Shown: in pieces, positions 19,371 to 27,656 of the stretch | How positions within the stretch are numbered: position 1 is the first letter of the stretch | How the letters are laid out: the number at the start of each line of letters is the position of its first letter | Assembly: GCF_006636205.1 (NCBI RefSeq) | Contig: NZ_VIGB01000003.1 | Span: 4,640,501-4,704,500, forward strand | Length of the DNA: 64,000 nt | Source: Kitasatospora acidiphila | GTDB lineage: Bacteria; Actinomycetota; Actinomycetes; Streptomycetales; Streptomycetaceae | Reading direction: 5' to 3' | Made by a program: the position numbers and the translations under genes | The notes under the pieces: generated by a model | What the model saw: only the letters and a program-made list of their open reading frames with translations | The model's database searches: none | Told to the model about the DNA's origin: nothing

Positions 19371-20480
19371 ATGACCACCCTGCTCGCCCGCCCCGCCACC
19401 GCCGCCGCCCGCGGCCCGCTCGACCTGGCCCAGCTCGGGCCCAACTGGTACGCGGCCGTGATGGGCACGGCGATCACCGCCAACGCCGCCGTGGCGCTGC
19501 CCCACCGCGTGCCGGGGCAGCTGGGCTTCGCGCAGGCGGTCTGGGCGCTGTCGCTGGCCATGCTGGCGGTGCTGGCCGCGGCTCGGCTGGTGCACCTGAC
19601 CAGGCACCGGGCGGCGGCCCGCGAGCAGCTGCTGGACAACCCCGCCACCGCGGTCTTCTACGGCTGCCCGCCGATGGCGCTGCTGGCCGTCGGCTTCGGC
19701 ACCCTGACGGTCGGCGCGCCGCTGATCGGCACCGGCCCGGCGGTCGCGCTGGACCTGCTGCTGTGGAGCACCGGCACGCTCTACGCCGTGCTGGTCGCCG
19801 CCGGCCTCCCGTACCTGATGGTCACCCGGCACCGGCTCTCCGCGCTGACCGCCAACCCCACCTGGCTGCTGCCGGTGGTCGCCCCGATGGTCGCCGCGGC
19901 GCTCGGCCCGGCGCTGCTGCCGCACCTGCCGGCCGGTCTGCGCCCGGGGCTGTTCTACGCCTGCTACGGCATGTTCGGCGCCAGCCTGCTGGCCGTCCTG
20001 GTGATGCTGCCGGTGGTCTTCGCCGGCCTGGTGCACAGCAAGCTGCCCGCCGTGCTGCTCACCCCGTCGCTCTTCCTGGTGCTCGGCCCGCTCGGGCAGT
20101 CCACCACCGCGGTCGGCAACCTGGCGGACGCGGCCCGCACGGTGGCGCCCGCGCTGGCCGCCCCCGCGTTGGGCTTCGCGGTGCTCTACGGGGTGGCGAT
20201 GACCGGCTTCGCGCTGCTCTGGCTGCTGCTGGCCGGAGCCGCCAACCTGCGGGCGCTGGTGCGGCACCGGATGCCGTTCGGCATGACCTGGTGGGCCTTC
20301 ACCTTCCCGGTCGGCACCTGCGTCACCGGTACGGCGTCGCTGGCCCGGCACACCGGGTTCGCGGGCTTCGGCTGGCTGGCGGTGGGGCTCTACGGGCTGC
20401 TGCTGGCGGCCTGGGCGGTGGCCGGCGCGCGGACCGCGAGCGCGCTGCTGGGCGGCCGGCTGCTGCGCGTGGCGGCGTGA
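19371..20480 (+). CDS. TDT-family (TehA/SLAC1-like) transporter
   Basis: The product has 369 aa from the ATG at 19371 (GGGTGGAGTC upstream). It has about ten hydrophobic helices; GPNWYAAVMGTAITANAA at the N-terminus, an early conserved helix of the tellurite-resistance/dicarboxylate transporter fold, and PFGMTWWAFTFPVGTCVTGT near the end are characteristic. Members transport C4-dicarboxylates, sulphite or tellurite-related anions; the substrate here is unknown. The divergent LysR gene probably controls it. Confidence 0.88.
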   Translation: MTTLLARPATAAARGPLDLAQLGPNWYAAVMGTAITANAAVALPHRVPGQLGFAQAVWALSLAMLAVLAAARLVHLTRHRAAAREQLLDNPATAVFYGCPPMALLAVGFGTLTVGAPLIGTGPAVALDLLLWSTGTLYAVLVAAGLPYLMVTRHRLSALTANPTWLLPVVAPMVAAALGPALLPHLPAGLRPGLFYACYGMFGASLLAVLVMLPVVFAGLVHSKLPAVLLTPSLFLVLGPLGQSTTAVGNLADAARTVAPALAAPALGFAVLYGVAMTGFALLWLLLAGAANLRALVRHRMPFGMTWWAFTFPVGTCVTGTASLARHTGFAGFGWLAVGLYGLLLAAWAVAGARTASALLGGRLLRVAA

Positions 20481-20697
20481 CGTGCCCCGGCACGACGGAT
20501 GCCGACGTGACGGATGGTCGTATGACGTGTGGTCACCTGACGGGAATGAACCACCCCTCGACGGCGTCCCGTCTGACGGAGCGTGTGATGATCTGCATCG
20601 CGCGACCGACCGAACGGCCGAACGGTACCCGGTTCTCGCGCCCTGCTCCGCCGACTGGCAAGATGGCGGAGGACAGTCAAGTCGGGGGTGGAGTGCG

Positions 20698-21717
20698 ATG
20701 GCGGAGCCGGCCGATCCGGTGGGGCACCGCGAAGGGCCCGGCGCCCTGGATCTCGAGCTGGACCCGGCGGCCCGTGCCTTCTACCTGGCCGTGGTGGCCG
20801 GCGGCGGCTGGGTGAAGTCCGACGAGGTCCGGCCCGGGGACGCCGCGGCGCTGGACCGGCTGCTGGCCGTCGGCCTGGTCCGCGGCCTGCCCGGCGGCAC
20901 CTTCTACTCGGTGGTCAGCCCGCGCGCCTTCCTCGGCCGGGCCGGCGGCGCCCTGCGCGCCCGGGCCGCCGAACTGCTCCGCCAGGCCGACGAGATGCCG
21001 GCCCTGCTCGACGAGCTGACCCAGGCCTACGAGGCGGCTCCCCGCAGCTACGGACTGCGCCCCGGCGTCGTGGACACCGTCACCGACCGGGACAACATCC
21101 GGCACCGGATCGCCCAGCTGGTGGCCGACACCGAGAGCGAGATCCTCACCGCCCAGCCCGGCGGCGACCGCCCCGCCGACCACCTGGCCTGGGCGATGGC
21201 CCAGGACGTGCCGTTCCTGCGCGGCGGCGGCGTGATGCGCACCCTCTACCAGCCGGTGGCCCGCACCGACCCGGCGACCAGCTCCTACGCGGCCGCCGTC
21301 ACCCCGTACGGCGCCCGGATCCGGGTGCTGGACGAGGACTTCCAGCGGATGCTGATCTTCGACCGCAAGGTGGCGCTGATCCCGGCCTCCGCCGACATGG
21401 GCAGCGCCGCGTTCGTCTGCGACCCCACCGCGGTCGAGGTGCTGGTCGAGATGTTCGAGCGCGACTGGCAGCGCGCCGAGCGGGTGGCCTGGGGCTCGGC
21501 CCACTCGATGCCGGACACCGGCGCCGTGGCCGACCGGATCGCCCGGCTGCTGGCCTGCGGCCTGAGTCGGCGCGGCATCGCCAGCCGGATCGGCCTGAGC
21601 GAGCGCACCGTGGCGGCGCACATCGCCCGGCTGCGCCAGGAGTACGAGGCGGAGACGCTGTTCCAGCTGGGCTGGCTGATGCGCGGCCAGGGGGAGCGGG
21701 GCGCCGGCGACTGCTGA
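20698..21717 (+). CDS. LuxR-type HTH regulator, paralogue 1
   Basis: The product has 339 aa from the ATG at 20698 (GGTGGAG 6 nt upstream). The N-terminus (AARAFYLAVVAGGGWV) looks like a winged-helix start as in TrmB. The middle (EILTAQPGGDRP, VMRTLYQPVAR, GARIRVLDEDFQRMLIFDRKVALIP) resembles the PLD-like sensor region of TrmB-like proteins. The C-terminus is a LuxR HTH (GLSRRGIASRIGLSERTVAAHIARLR) ending in ETLFQLGWLMR. It shares this whole layout with the genes at 22883, 23968 and 26434. The target is unknown. Confidence 0.85.
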   Translation: MAEPADPVGHREGPGALDLELDPAARAFYLAVVAGGGWVKSDEVRPGDAAALDRLLAVGLVRGLPGGTFYSVVSPRAFLGRAGGALRARAAELLRQADEMPALLDELTQAYEAAPRSYGLRPGVVDTVTDRDNIRHRIAQLVADTESEILTAQPGGDRPADHLAWAMAQDVPFLRGGGVMRTLYQPVARTDPATSSYAAAVTPYGARIRVLDEDFQRMLIFDRKVALIPASADMGSAAFVCDPTAVEVLVEMFERDWQRAERVAWGSAHSMPDTGAVADRIARLLACGLSRRGIASRIGLSERTVAAHIARLRQEYEAETLFQLGWLMRGQGERGAGDC

Positions 21718-21746
21718 CCCGCCAACCGATCGGTGCGGCCGGGCGG

Positions 21747-21777
21747 CTGCAGGAACACGCAGCTGCGGAAACCTGCA
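21747..21777 (+). promoter_or_regulatory. 31-bp motif, copy 1, upstream of the DsrE-like gene
   Basis: The site matches 22394-22424 in length and orientation: CTGCA, six variable bases, then YGCAGYTGCGGRAAYCTGCA. The ends form CTGCA/TGCAG inverted repeats. It lies 150 bp before 21927, as copy 2 lies well upstream of 22883. Likely an operator, possibly for one of the LuxR paralogues. Confidence 0.45.
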
Positions 21778-21926
21778 CCGGTCGGCGCCTTGTCGTGCCG
21801 CGGCCACTGCGGCACCCTGGCAGCTCAGCTGATCGTCTGTCAGGAAACCGTCCGGCAAGGGGAATCGGGGGCGCCGAACGGTAGCGCAGCCCCTCGCCGG
21901 ACGGGTCCGCGGGGGAGGAGTACGCG

Positions 21927-22259
21927 ATGGCCGGGCGTTCGCATGTGCTGGTGGAGAGTCAGGTGGTCTGGGGCAAGCCGGAGGCGGACAGCTTCCTGCG
22001 GGAGGCCGTCTCGCTCGCCGAGTCCGGTGACCGGGTGATCCTCTACCTGGTCGAGGACGGGGTGTTCGCCGCCGTCTCGGACGGCATCCCGGAGCTGGCC
22101 CGGCTGGTGGAGCTGGGGTCCGAGGTCTGGGCCGACGAGTACTCGCTCGGGCACCGGGCGCTGGTCGCGACCCGGCTCTCCCCGTTCGTCCGGGTCAAGG
22201 CCGCCGAGGCGCTGGACCGTGTGGTGCGGCAGGCGGACGGGCGGGTGGCCATCCACTGA
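21927..22259 (+). CDS. DsrE/DsrH-like small protein
   Basis: The 110-aa product has the DsrE-superfamily pattern: an initial strand (HVLVESQVVWG), a helix (EADSFLREAVSLAESG), a strand VILYLVEDGVFAAV, and a C-terminal LGSEVWADEYSLGHRAL element. DsrE/F/H proteins carry sulphur or act as small cytosolic carriers, but the conserved carrier Cys is absent here; the protein has no cysteine. The GGGGGAGGAG upstream of ATG 21927 supports the start. It lies between two LuxR-type paralogues in the same direction; sulphur transfer is unlikely and its role is unknown. Confidence 0.6.
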   Translation: MAGRSHVLVESQVVWGKPEADSFLREAVSLAESGDRVILYLVEDGVFAAVSDGIPELARLVELGSEVWADEYSLGHRALVATRLSPFVRVKAAEALDRVVRQADGRVAIH

Positions 22260-22393
22260 GCGATCCACTGAGCGGCTTTCGTCTGCGGTCAGCGGGGAGT
22301 GGTCAGCGGGGGCCGAGACCGAACGTTCTTCTCTCATGCTCGTCTCATACCCGCAGCTCAGCTGTGCACGGATGACCACAGCGCCGCGGCATT

Positions 22394-22424
22394 CTGCACG
22401 TTTGTGCAGTTGCGGGAATCTGCA
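22394..22424 (+). promoter_or_regulatory. 31-bp motif, copy 2, upstream of 22883
   Basis: This is the second copy of the motif described at 21747. Its last 19 bases agree with copy 1 at 16 positions, differing only by transitions, which keeps the CTGCA/TGCAG symmetry. Confidence 0.45.
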
Positions 22425-22739
22425 GGAGGAACGCCCTTGTTCCCAGGTCCGCGCTTTGTGAGGCTTGGGATACACGCCAAGCCGCCCGGGTAACCGCAAC
22501 CCGCTGGTGGTGACTCGTCCACCGTTCTCGCACAGGGGCAGAGGTATCTGTGCGAGGGGCCGGGGGACGCCGGGCGGTCGCTATTTGTGGTGATGGCGAC
22601 CGCGCCCGGTACCAGCGAGGCGTTGCTGCTCCGCCTCGCTGGAAGCACCTCGGATTTGGCGTCAGTGAAGTGGATCCGCCCGGAGACAGGAGACCGAGAG
22701 TCCCTGACTCCGGGCCGGATCCGCCCACGGAGTCGACGT

Positions 22740-22768
22740 CGGTTGCCCGCTCGGGGGGCGGGCAACCG
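22740..22768 (+). repeat. Intergenic hairpin ahead of regulator paralogue 2
   Basis: The stem has 11 bp around GGTTGCCCGC and its complement with a 7-nt loop, about 115 nt before the ATG at 22883. It could be an attenuator or the terminator of the DsrE-like gene. Confidence 0.5.
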
Positions 22769-22882
22769 GACCCTCCTCCGTGCTGCCGGTGGCGCCCGCG
22801 GCGTGCCGTGCCCGTTCCTGATGAGATGATGCGCCCGAGGCGGTCGTTCGACCGCTGCCAGTCCGGCGCGCAGGGGGAACGG

Positions 22883-23965
22883 ATGGCCGAGATGCCTGAC
22901 AAGTCCGAGATGCCAGACAGTCCGTCAGCCGCCGCCCGTCCGCAGCCGGCCGAGCCGTCCCCGGGCGAAGCCGGCGCACTCGACAACCTGGTGGGAGGGC
23001 TCCCGCTCCCCGGCTACGCCGCCCGGTCGCTCTACCTGGCCGTCCTCGGCGACGGCGGTCAGCTGCCGATGGCCACCGTGCCCGAGCCCGATCGGCCGGT
23101 GGTCGCCGAACTGCTGGAGCTCGGCCTGCTCAAGGCCGACCCGGTGGCCGGCGCCTACACCGTGGTCAACCCGCGTTCGGTGGGCGGTCGGCTCAGCGAG
23201 GAACTGCGCTCGGCCGGCACCCGGCTGCTGGTCCAGGCCCAGGAGATGCCCGCCCTGCTGGAGGACCTCACCCGGGCCTACGACCGGACCCCGCGCAAGG
23301 TCGACCGCTCCGGCGAGGTGCAGCACGTCCACGGGCACGCGGAGGTCCGGGTCCGGATCGACCGGCTGCGCGACGGCGCCACCGGCGAGCTGCTCTCCGC
23401 CCAGCCCGGCGGTGCGCTGAGCCCGCAGCTGCTGGACAACGCGGTCGCCGCCTGCCGCTCGCTGCTGGAGCGCGGCGGCAGCATCCGCACCCTCTACGAG
23501 CCGGGCGCCCGGGCCCACGCCCCGACTGCCTCCTTCGTGCTGGACGCCACCGAACTCGGCGTGCGCTTCCGGGTGTTGGGCGAGTCCTTCAAACGGATGA
23601 TGATCTTCGACCGGTCCACCGTGGCGATCCCGTCCGGTCCCGACTACGCCAGCGCCGCCTTCGTCGAGGACCCGGCGGTGGTCGCCTTCCTGAGCGGCAT
23701 GTTCGAACGCGACTGGGCCCGCGCCGAACCCGTCCAGTGGAGCGCCGCCACCGCCCCCGAGCCGGTCGGCCAGCCGGTCCACCTCCAGGTCGGCCGCCTG
23801 CTCGCCCAGGGCCTCACCCAGCGCATGATCGCGTCCCGGCTCGGCCTCAGCGACCGCACCGTCGCCGGCCACATCTCCCGGTTGCGCGAACTCTACGACG
23901 CCGAGACGCTGTTCCAGCTGGGCTGGCTGATGCGCGCCGCGAACGGAGACGGGCGAGGGGAGTAG
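22883..23965 (+). CDS. LuxR-type HTH regulator, paralogue 2
   Basis: The product has 360 aa from the ATG at 22883 (GGGGGAAC just upstream). It has the paralogue layout: ARSLYLAVLGDGGQL, LLSAQPGGALSP, SIRTLYEPGARAH, VRFRVLGESFKRMMIFDRSTVAIP, and the HTH GLTQRMIASRLGLSDRTVAGHISRLR with tail ETLFQLGWLMR. Its TAG stop is followed after 2 nt by the GTG of paralogue 3, so the two are almost certainly co-translated. Two tandem copies suggest recent duplication and possibly heteromeric function. Confidence 0.85.
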   Translation: MAEMPDKSEMPDSPSAAARPQPAEPSPGEAGALDNLVGGLPLPGYAARSLYLAVLGDGGQLPMATVPEPDRPVVAELLELGLLKADPVAGAYTVVNPRSVGGRLSEELRSAGTRLLVQAQEMPALLEDLTRAYDRTPRKVDRSGEVQHVHGHAEVRVRIDRLRDGATGELLSAQPGGALSPQLLDNAVAACRSLLERGGSIRTLYEPGARAHAPTASFVLDATELGVRFRVLGESFKRMMIFDRSTVAIPSGPDYASAAFVEDPAVVAFLSGMFERDWARAEPVQWSAATAPEPVGQPVHLQVGRLLAQGLTQRMIASRLGLSDRTVAGHISRLRELYDAETLFQLGWLMRAANGDGRGE

Positions 23966-23967
23966 GG

Positions 23968-24933
23968 GTGACGGGGGACGGCCCGGACGGCGGGAGAACC
24001 GCGCCACCGCAGGTGCCGGACGCCGCGGCGAAGGCGCTCTACCGGCAGCTGCTGGCGGGGGGTGGGCTGTTCCACCCGGCCGACGTGCCGGCCGGGGACG
24101 CGGTGGCCCTGGAGCAGCTGCGGGTGGCCGGGCTGGTGGTGCAGCAGCAGGGGTACGAGCTCTGGACGGTGGTCGACCCTCGTGCGGCGGCCGCCCGGAT
24201 GAGTGCTCAACTGCGCTCTGCCGGAATGGACTTGCTGATCCAAGCCGACGCGCAGCCCGGACCGCTGGCGGATCTGGCGGCGGCGTACGAGGGCATGCCG
24301 CGTCCGGCGGCCGGCAACAGCGTGATCCAGCAACTGCACGACCTCACCCAGATCCAGCAACGCGTGGAGCAGGCGGCGGCCGAGAGCAAGTGGGAGATCC
24401 TGGTCGCAGGACCGGGACCTCGGCACCAGGTGGCGGCCGACCAGGCGAAGGAGACGGCCAGGGGCCTGGTGAGTCGAGGGGTGGCGTTCCGGGTGCTGTA
24501 CCAGTCCGCGGCGCGGCAGGTGCCCGCAGTCGTGGAGTACGCGGCCTACGCCAGCCGTCTGGGCGTTCGCTTCCGGGTGCTGGACGAGCCGTTCCTGCAG
24601 ACGATGATCTTCGACCGCAGGGTGGTGGTGGTCGGCTCCCCCGGCACCTTCCACGCGTCCTTCATCGAGGATCCGGTGCTGGTGGGCCTGGTGGTGGACC
24701 AGTTCGAGCGCGACTGGGCACGGGCGGAGCGGGTGCGATGGGATGCGCCGAGGGAGACGGACCCGTTGGTCCCACTGCTCGCCCGAGGGCTGACCCAGCG
24801 GGCGATCGCCAAGCGGCTGAGGTTGAGCGAGCGGACGGTGGCGACCCAGATCGCCCGGCTGCGGGAGGAGTACGACGCCGAGACGCTCTTCCAGCTGGGC
24901 TGGCAGATCCGGGGCGAGCAGCCCGACTCGTGA
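23968..24933 (+). CDS. LuxR-type HTH regulator, paralogue 3
   Basis: The product has 321 aa from the GTG at 23968, with GGGGAGTAGGG upstream overlapping the previous gene's end. Same layout: AAKALYRQLLAGGGLF, WEILVAGPGPRHQ, AFRVLYQSAARQV, VRFRVLDEPFLQTMIFDRRVVVV, HTH GLTQRAIAKRLRLSERTVATQIARLR, tail ETLFQLGWQIR. The Gly-Gly AQPGG element of paralogues 1, 2 and 4 is changed to AGPGP. It converges with the gene at 24992-25612. Confidence 0.85.
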   Translation: MTGDGPDGGRTAPPQVPDAAAKALYRQLLAGGGLFHPADVPAGDAVALEQLRVAGLVVQQQGYELWTVVDPRAAAARMSAQLRSAGMDLLIQADAQPGPLADLAAAYEGMPRPAAGNSVIQQLHDLTQIQQRVEQAAAESKWEILVAGPGPRHQVAADQAKETARGLVSRGVAFRVLYQSAARQVPAVVEYAAYASRLGVRFRVLDEPFLQTMIFDRRVVVVGSPGTFHASFIEDPVLVGLVVDQFERDWARAERVRWDAPRETDPLVPLLARGLTQRAIAKRLRLSERTVATQIARLREEYDAETLFQLGWQIRGEQPDS

Positions 24934-24991
24934 TCCGCCGAGCTGGGCTGCGTACCTCTGGCCGCCTCCGGCTACTTCTGGCCGGCGAGGC

Positions 24992-25612
24992 TCAGCCGGT
25001 CACCGCACCGGTGCTCGGCCAGCTGCTGTACGGGTTGCGCAGGCTGGAGGCCGGGCTGAACTGCTCGCCCGGGGCGGTCCAGAAGCCGTCGCGCAGCGAG
25101 AGCGCCATGCCGGCCCAGTCCAGCGCGGTCTCGACGATGTGGCGCAGGCTCTCCTCGGACCAGGTGTCGTCGAAGACCAGCGGGAGCACCGGGGCGACCT
25201 GCTCGATGGTGGCGATCAGCGGGTTGTGGGTGATCGCCTCGTCCACCAGCAGCACGATCGGCTTGCGCAGGGCGGAGCCCCAGCCGAGCTCCAGCGAGAC
25301 GCCGGCGGAGAGCGGCGAGCCGACGTAGGCGAAGATCAGGTCCGCGCTCTGCATGGCCCGGAAGTCGGAGGGCACCCGCGGCTCCGGGGCGCGCCCCTCG
25401 ATCGTCCACGCGTCGCTGTGGTGCGCGCTGAAGACCGCGGCGCCGCTGTGCAGCAGCGAGCTGCGCAGGGCGGTCAGGCGGGTCCGGCTGGCCAGCGTCA
25501 CGACGCTGTCGGCCGGCCCGGTCAGCCGCATCAGCGGGGCGGCGAGGAAGACACGGGCCCGGCGGCCTTCGGGGGCCTGGGCTGCGTGCTGGCGCATGTA
25601 GGGCTCAGTCAT
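24992..25612 (-). CDS. Nucleoside 2-deoxyribosyltransferase-like protein
   Basis: The product has 206 aa from the ATG at 25612 (GGAGCC 7 nt upstream). RVFLAAPLM, ALRSSLLHSGAAVFSAHHSDAW, and DFRAMQSADLIFAYVGSPLSAGVSLELGWGSALRKPIVLLVD form the nucleoside 2-deoxyribosyltransferase fold, with a Glu in GVSLELGW at the nucleophile/substrate position. Such proteins hydrolyse or transfer N-glycosidic bonds of (deoxy)nucleosides or NAD-like ligands. A distinct C-terminal part (AGMALSLRDGFWTAPGEQFS) is not part of the core. Upstream lies the AT-rich spacer it shares divergently with the repeat-peptide gene. Confidence 0.7.
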   Translation of the reverse strand: MTEPYMRQHAAQAPEGRRARVFLAAPLMRLTGPADSVVTLASRTRLTALRSSLLHSGAAVFSAHHSDAWTIEGRAPEPRVPSDFRAMQSADLIFAYVGSPLSAGVSLELGWGSALRKPIVLLVDEAITHNPLIATIEQVAPVLPLVFDDTWSEESLRHIVETALDWAGMALSLRDGFWTAPGEQFSPASSLRNPYSSWPSTGAVTG

Positions 25613-26011
25613 GGCGATGGCTCCGGGGATGGATGGTCCTGCGCTGTGTGGTGTCAGCGCAGGTGAAGCAGTGCGATTGCTGCTATCGCGTCGGGCCGGC
25701 CGCACTGGCGGTGCCCGCTCGCTTGATCGATCGTCACTGCTCCCGGTTCAGGGAGTCCACCGCAATGGTGTGTCATATCGCTGACTGGCATCCGGATGAC
25801 ACTGTTGCACGTGCATCTGCTTGATGCATCTGCTCGGGAAGGTGTCATCTTTCTGCCTGGCAGCACGATGCCAGGCCTTGAATGCAAACTGAGCTTGCCT
25901 CAGCTGGAGAATCTGGCTTTGATGTTTAGTTGTCCGTGGCTGTCGCAATATGTGATAGACGGTTACGGAGATGGTGTCTTTATAGCAGGTTCATGACAAG
26001 GGAGGCATCAG
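25613..26011. other. 399-bp AT-rich divergent promoter region
   Basis: It is clearly lower in GC than its surroundings, with no convincing gene; short open frames on both strands have unlikely composition. It contains inverted repeats GATGACAC/GTGTCATC around 25795-25849 and GCCTGGC/GCCAGGC near 25856. It must hold promoters for both the deoxyribosyltransferase-like gene and the PADWQW peptide. Confidence 0.6.
25930..25958 (+). promoter_or_regulatory. Candidate promoter of the PADWQW-peptide gene
   Basis: TTGTCC (25930-25935), 17 bp, TGATAG (25953-25958), followed by 53 bp to the ATG at 26012. The spacing fits a vegetative-type promoter. GGGAGG precedes the ATG by 6 nt. Confidence 0.4.
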
Positions 26012-26410
26012 ATGCACCGTTCACCTCGATTCACCATTCGCACGCTGGTGGCGGCCGGTTCGCTCGGCGCAGCCATCCTGGTGCCCGGGGTGGCTCTGGC
26101 CGCGTCGCAGGACTCCTCTGCCGTAGCCAGCGCGACGGCCTGGCATCAGCAGAGCGTCACTGTTGCTTCCCCGGCGGACTGGCAGTGGAACACCCACGCC
26201 GGTTCGACCGCTGTTCCTGCGGACTGGCAGTGGAGCGTTCGTGCCGGTTCCAGCGCTGTTCCTGCGGACTGGCAGTGGAGCGTTCGTTCCAGCGCTGCTC
26301 CTGCCGACTGGCAGTGGAACACTCACGCCGCTTCGACCGCCGTTCCGGCGGACTGGCAGTGGACCCACCGCACCGCTTCGACCGCTGTTCCCGCCGACTG
26401 GCAGTGGTAG
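26012..26410 (+). CDS. Secreted tandem-repeat peptide (six PADWQW copies)
   Basis: The 132-aa product starts with a Sec signal peptide: basic MHRSPRFTIR, hydrophobic TLVAAGSLGAAILVPGVA, cleavage likely after ALA (about residue 30). The mature part is a short spacer to about 52, then six PADWQW units at 54-59, 69-74, 84-89, 97-102, 112-117 and 127-132, separated by 7-9 polar residues (NTHAGSTAV, SVRAGSSAV type). The protein ends exactly on the last W. I know no family with this repeat. It may be a precursor cut into short Trp-rich peptides or a surface/adhesive peptide. LuxR paralogue 4 converges on it 23 bp downstream. Confidence 0.75.
   Translation: MHRSPRFTIRTLVAAGSLGAAILVPGVALAASQDSSAVASATAWHQQSVTVASPADWQWNTHAGSTAVPADWQWSVRAGSSAVPADWQWSVRSSAAPADWQWNTHAASTAVPADWQWTHRTASTAVPADWQW
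26171..26407 (+). repeat. In-frame tandem repeat (39-48 bp units) coding PADWQW
   Basis: Five spacer-plus-core units and a final core; most units are 45 bp and one is 39 bp (deleted spacer). The core codons are nearly identical (GCGGACTGGCAGTGG), while the spacers vary, so copies arose by duplication and the core is under constraint. Confidence 0.85.
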
Positions 26411-26433
26411 GAGGCCGCCGCGCCAGTGCGGGG

Positions 26434-27498
26434 TCAGAGTTGTGAGGCTGACTGCTGCGACTGCGGGCAGTCCTGATCAGCGGCGTCGGCCTCACCGTCC
26501 TCCGCGTAGAGGCTCTTGGGAGCATGGAGGGCCATCCGCCAGCCGAGCTGGAAGAGGGTCTCCGAGTTGTACTCCTCGCGGAAGTCGGCGATGTGCCGGG
26601 CCAGGGTGCGCTCGCTGATGCCCAGGTTGCGGGCGATGACTCGGTGACCGACACCCTGGATCATCATGCGCAGAATGTTGGTGCGCATCTTGGAGATCAC
26701 CGCGGGAGGAACCTCGGTGGCTCCCAGGAACGGACTGGACCGTTCCCAGAGCCGCTCGAAGGAGTCCAGCATGTAGGCGACGATGGCCTCGTCACTGATG
26801 AGTGCCGCCGCCTGCGTGTCCCCCTGAACGGGTATGACGGCGACTCTGCGATCGATGATGAAGAGTCGGCTGAACGGCTCTTCCAGGGTTCTGACTTCCG
26901 CTCCGGCGTCGGTTATCCGCTCGACGTAGTGCCTGGTGGGGGCGGAGTACCTGGTGCTGGGGTGGTAGACGATGCGGCGGGCCACCCCGCGGCGCAGCAC
27001 GGCGATGTCGGCTTCCAGCGCGGCTTGCACGAGGTACTGCCGCCCTCCGCCGCCCGGTTGCGCGGTGAGCACCTCGAACTGCGCCCCCTCCGCCAGGGCG
27101 TTCACGCGCTGGTTGATCTCCACCACGCCTTTGACGTACTCCACCGGGCCGCCAGGGTGGAATTCCTTGTTCAGCGACTGATAGGCGTGGCCCAGGTCCT
27201 GCATGGATGTGGGCACCAGCACGGCCTGCGAGAGCAGCAAATAGGCCTGCTTCTGCCAAGTAGAGCTAAGCCGTTGGGCAAGTCGATCGGGGTCCGTCGC
27301 GGTGACGGTTGCGGGTTTTCCTTGACTGAAAACCAGTAGACCGAGTTCCACGAGTTCGGCGTATGGCCCGGTCGGGTCGGATTCCTCGACCTCAATGGTC
27401 CCGCCCGCCGCGATGACCTGGAGATACAGTGCCTTCGCCGCCTCGGAGACGAACTCGACGTGCTCCTTCTCCCCTTCGGCTCCGCCTGTCGAACCCAT
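26434..27498 (-). CDS. LuxR-type HTH regulator, paralogue 4
   Basis: The product has 354 aa from the ATG at 27498 with GGGAGGGGGAG upstream. Same layout: AAKALYLQVIAAGGTI, EVLTAQPGGGGRQ, ARRIVYHPSTRYS, AEVRTLEEPFSRLFIIDRRVAVIP, HTH VGHRVIARNLGISERTLARHIADFR, tail ETLFQLGWRM. It is the most diverged copy and has an extra C-terminal tail (about 20 acidic/Ser/Gln residues). It converges with the PADWQW gene only 23 bp away, so regulation of that peptide is a reasonable guess. Confidence 0.85.
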   Translation of the reverse strand: MGSTGGAEGEKEHVEFVSEAAKALYLQVIAAGGTIEVEESDPTGPYAELVELGLLVFSQGKPATVTATDPDRLAQRLSSTWQKQAYLLLSQAVLVPTSMQDLGHAYQSLNKEFHPGGPVEYVKGVVEINQRVNALAEGAQFEVLTAQPGGGGRQYLVQAALEADIAVLRRGVARRIVYHPSTRYSAPTRHYVERITDAGAEVRTLEEPFSRLFIIDRRVAVIPVQGDTQAAALISDEAIVAYMLDSFERLWERSSPFLGATEVPPAVISKMRTNILRMMIQGVGHRVIARNLGISERTLARHIADFREEYNSETLFQLGWRMALHAPKSLYAEDGEADAADQDCPQSQQSASQL

Positions 27499-27577
27499 CC
27501 CCTGGCTCCCCCTCCCGGGAAAACTCGATCACCGACGCGATTTGCCAACACAAGTCGGGCTGCACTCTACGCAAACG

Positions 27578-27625
27578 CGGGAGCGGGTGACACCCCGCCA
27601 TTCGATGGGGTGCCAACCGCTCCCG
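27578..27625 (-). terminator. Inverted repeat after hspR
   Basis: Outer arms CGGGAGCGG/CCGCTCCCG and inner arms CACCCC/GGGGTG make a long imperfect stem downstream of the leftward hspR stop and upstream of regulator 4. It probably ends the dnaK operon. Confidence 0.6.
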
Positions 27626-27656
27626 TCAAGAACCCTGCCGTGTTCCTGCGCTCCCG

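Larger units (their letters stand above)
22260..22882. other. 623-bp spacer with regulatory motif and hairpin
   Basis: No convincing gene is visible. It contains the second 31-bp motif (22394-22424), a hairpin at 22740-22768 (10-bp stem with GTTGCCCGC arms) and repeated GGATCCGCC words. The regulator frame is open upstream to 22550 but lacks family-like sequence there, so the leader of 22883 is probably long. Confidence 0.5.

Noticed and set aside
25633..25996. Several short open frames in the AT-rich spacer
   Set aside because: No ribosome sites, unlike codon use and no recognisable sequence; the segment is better explained as regulatory.
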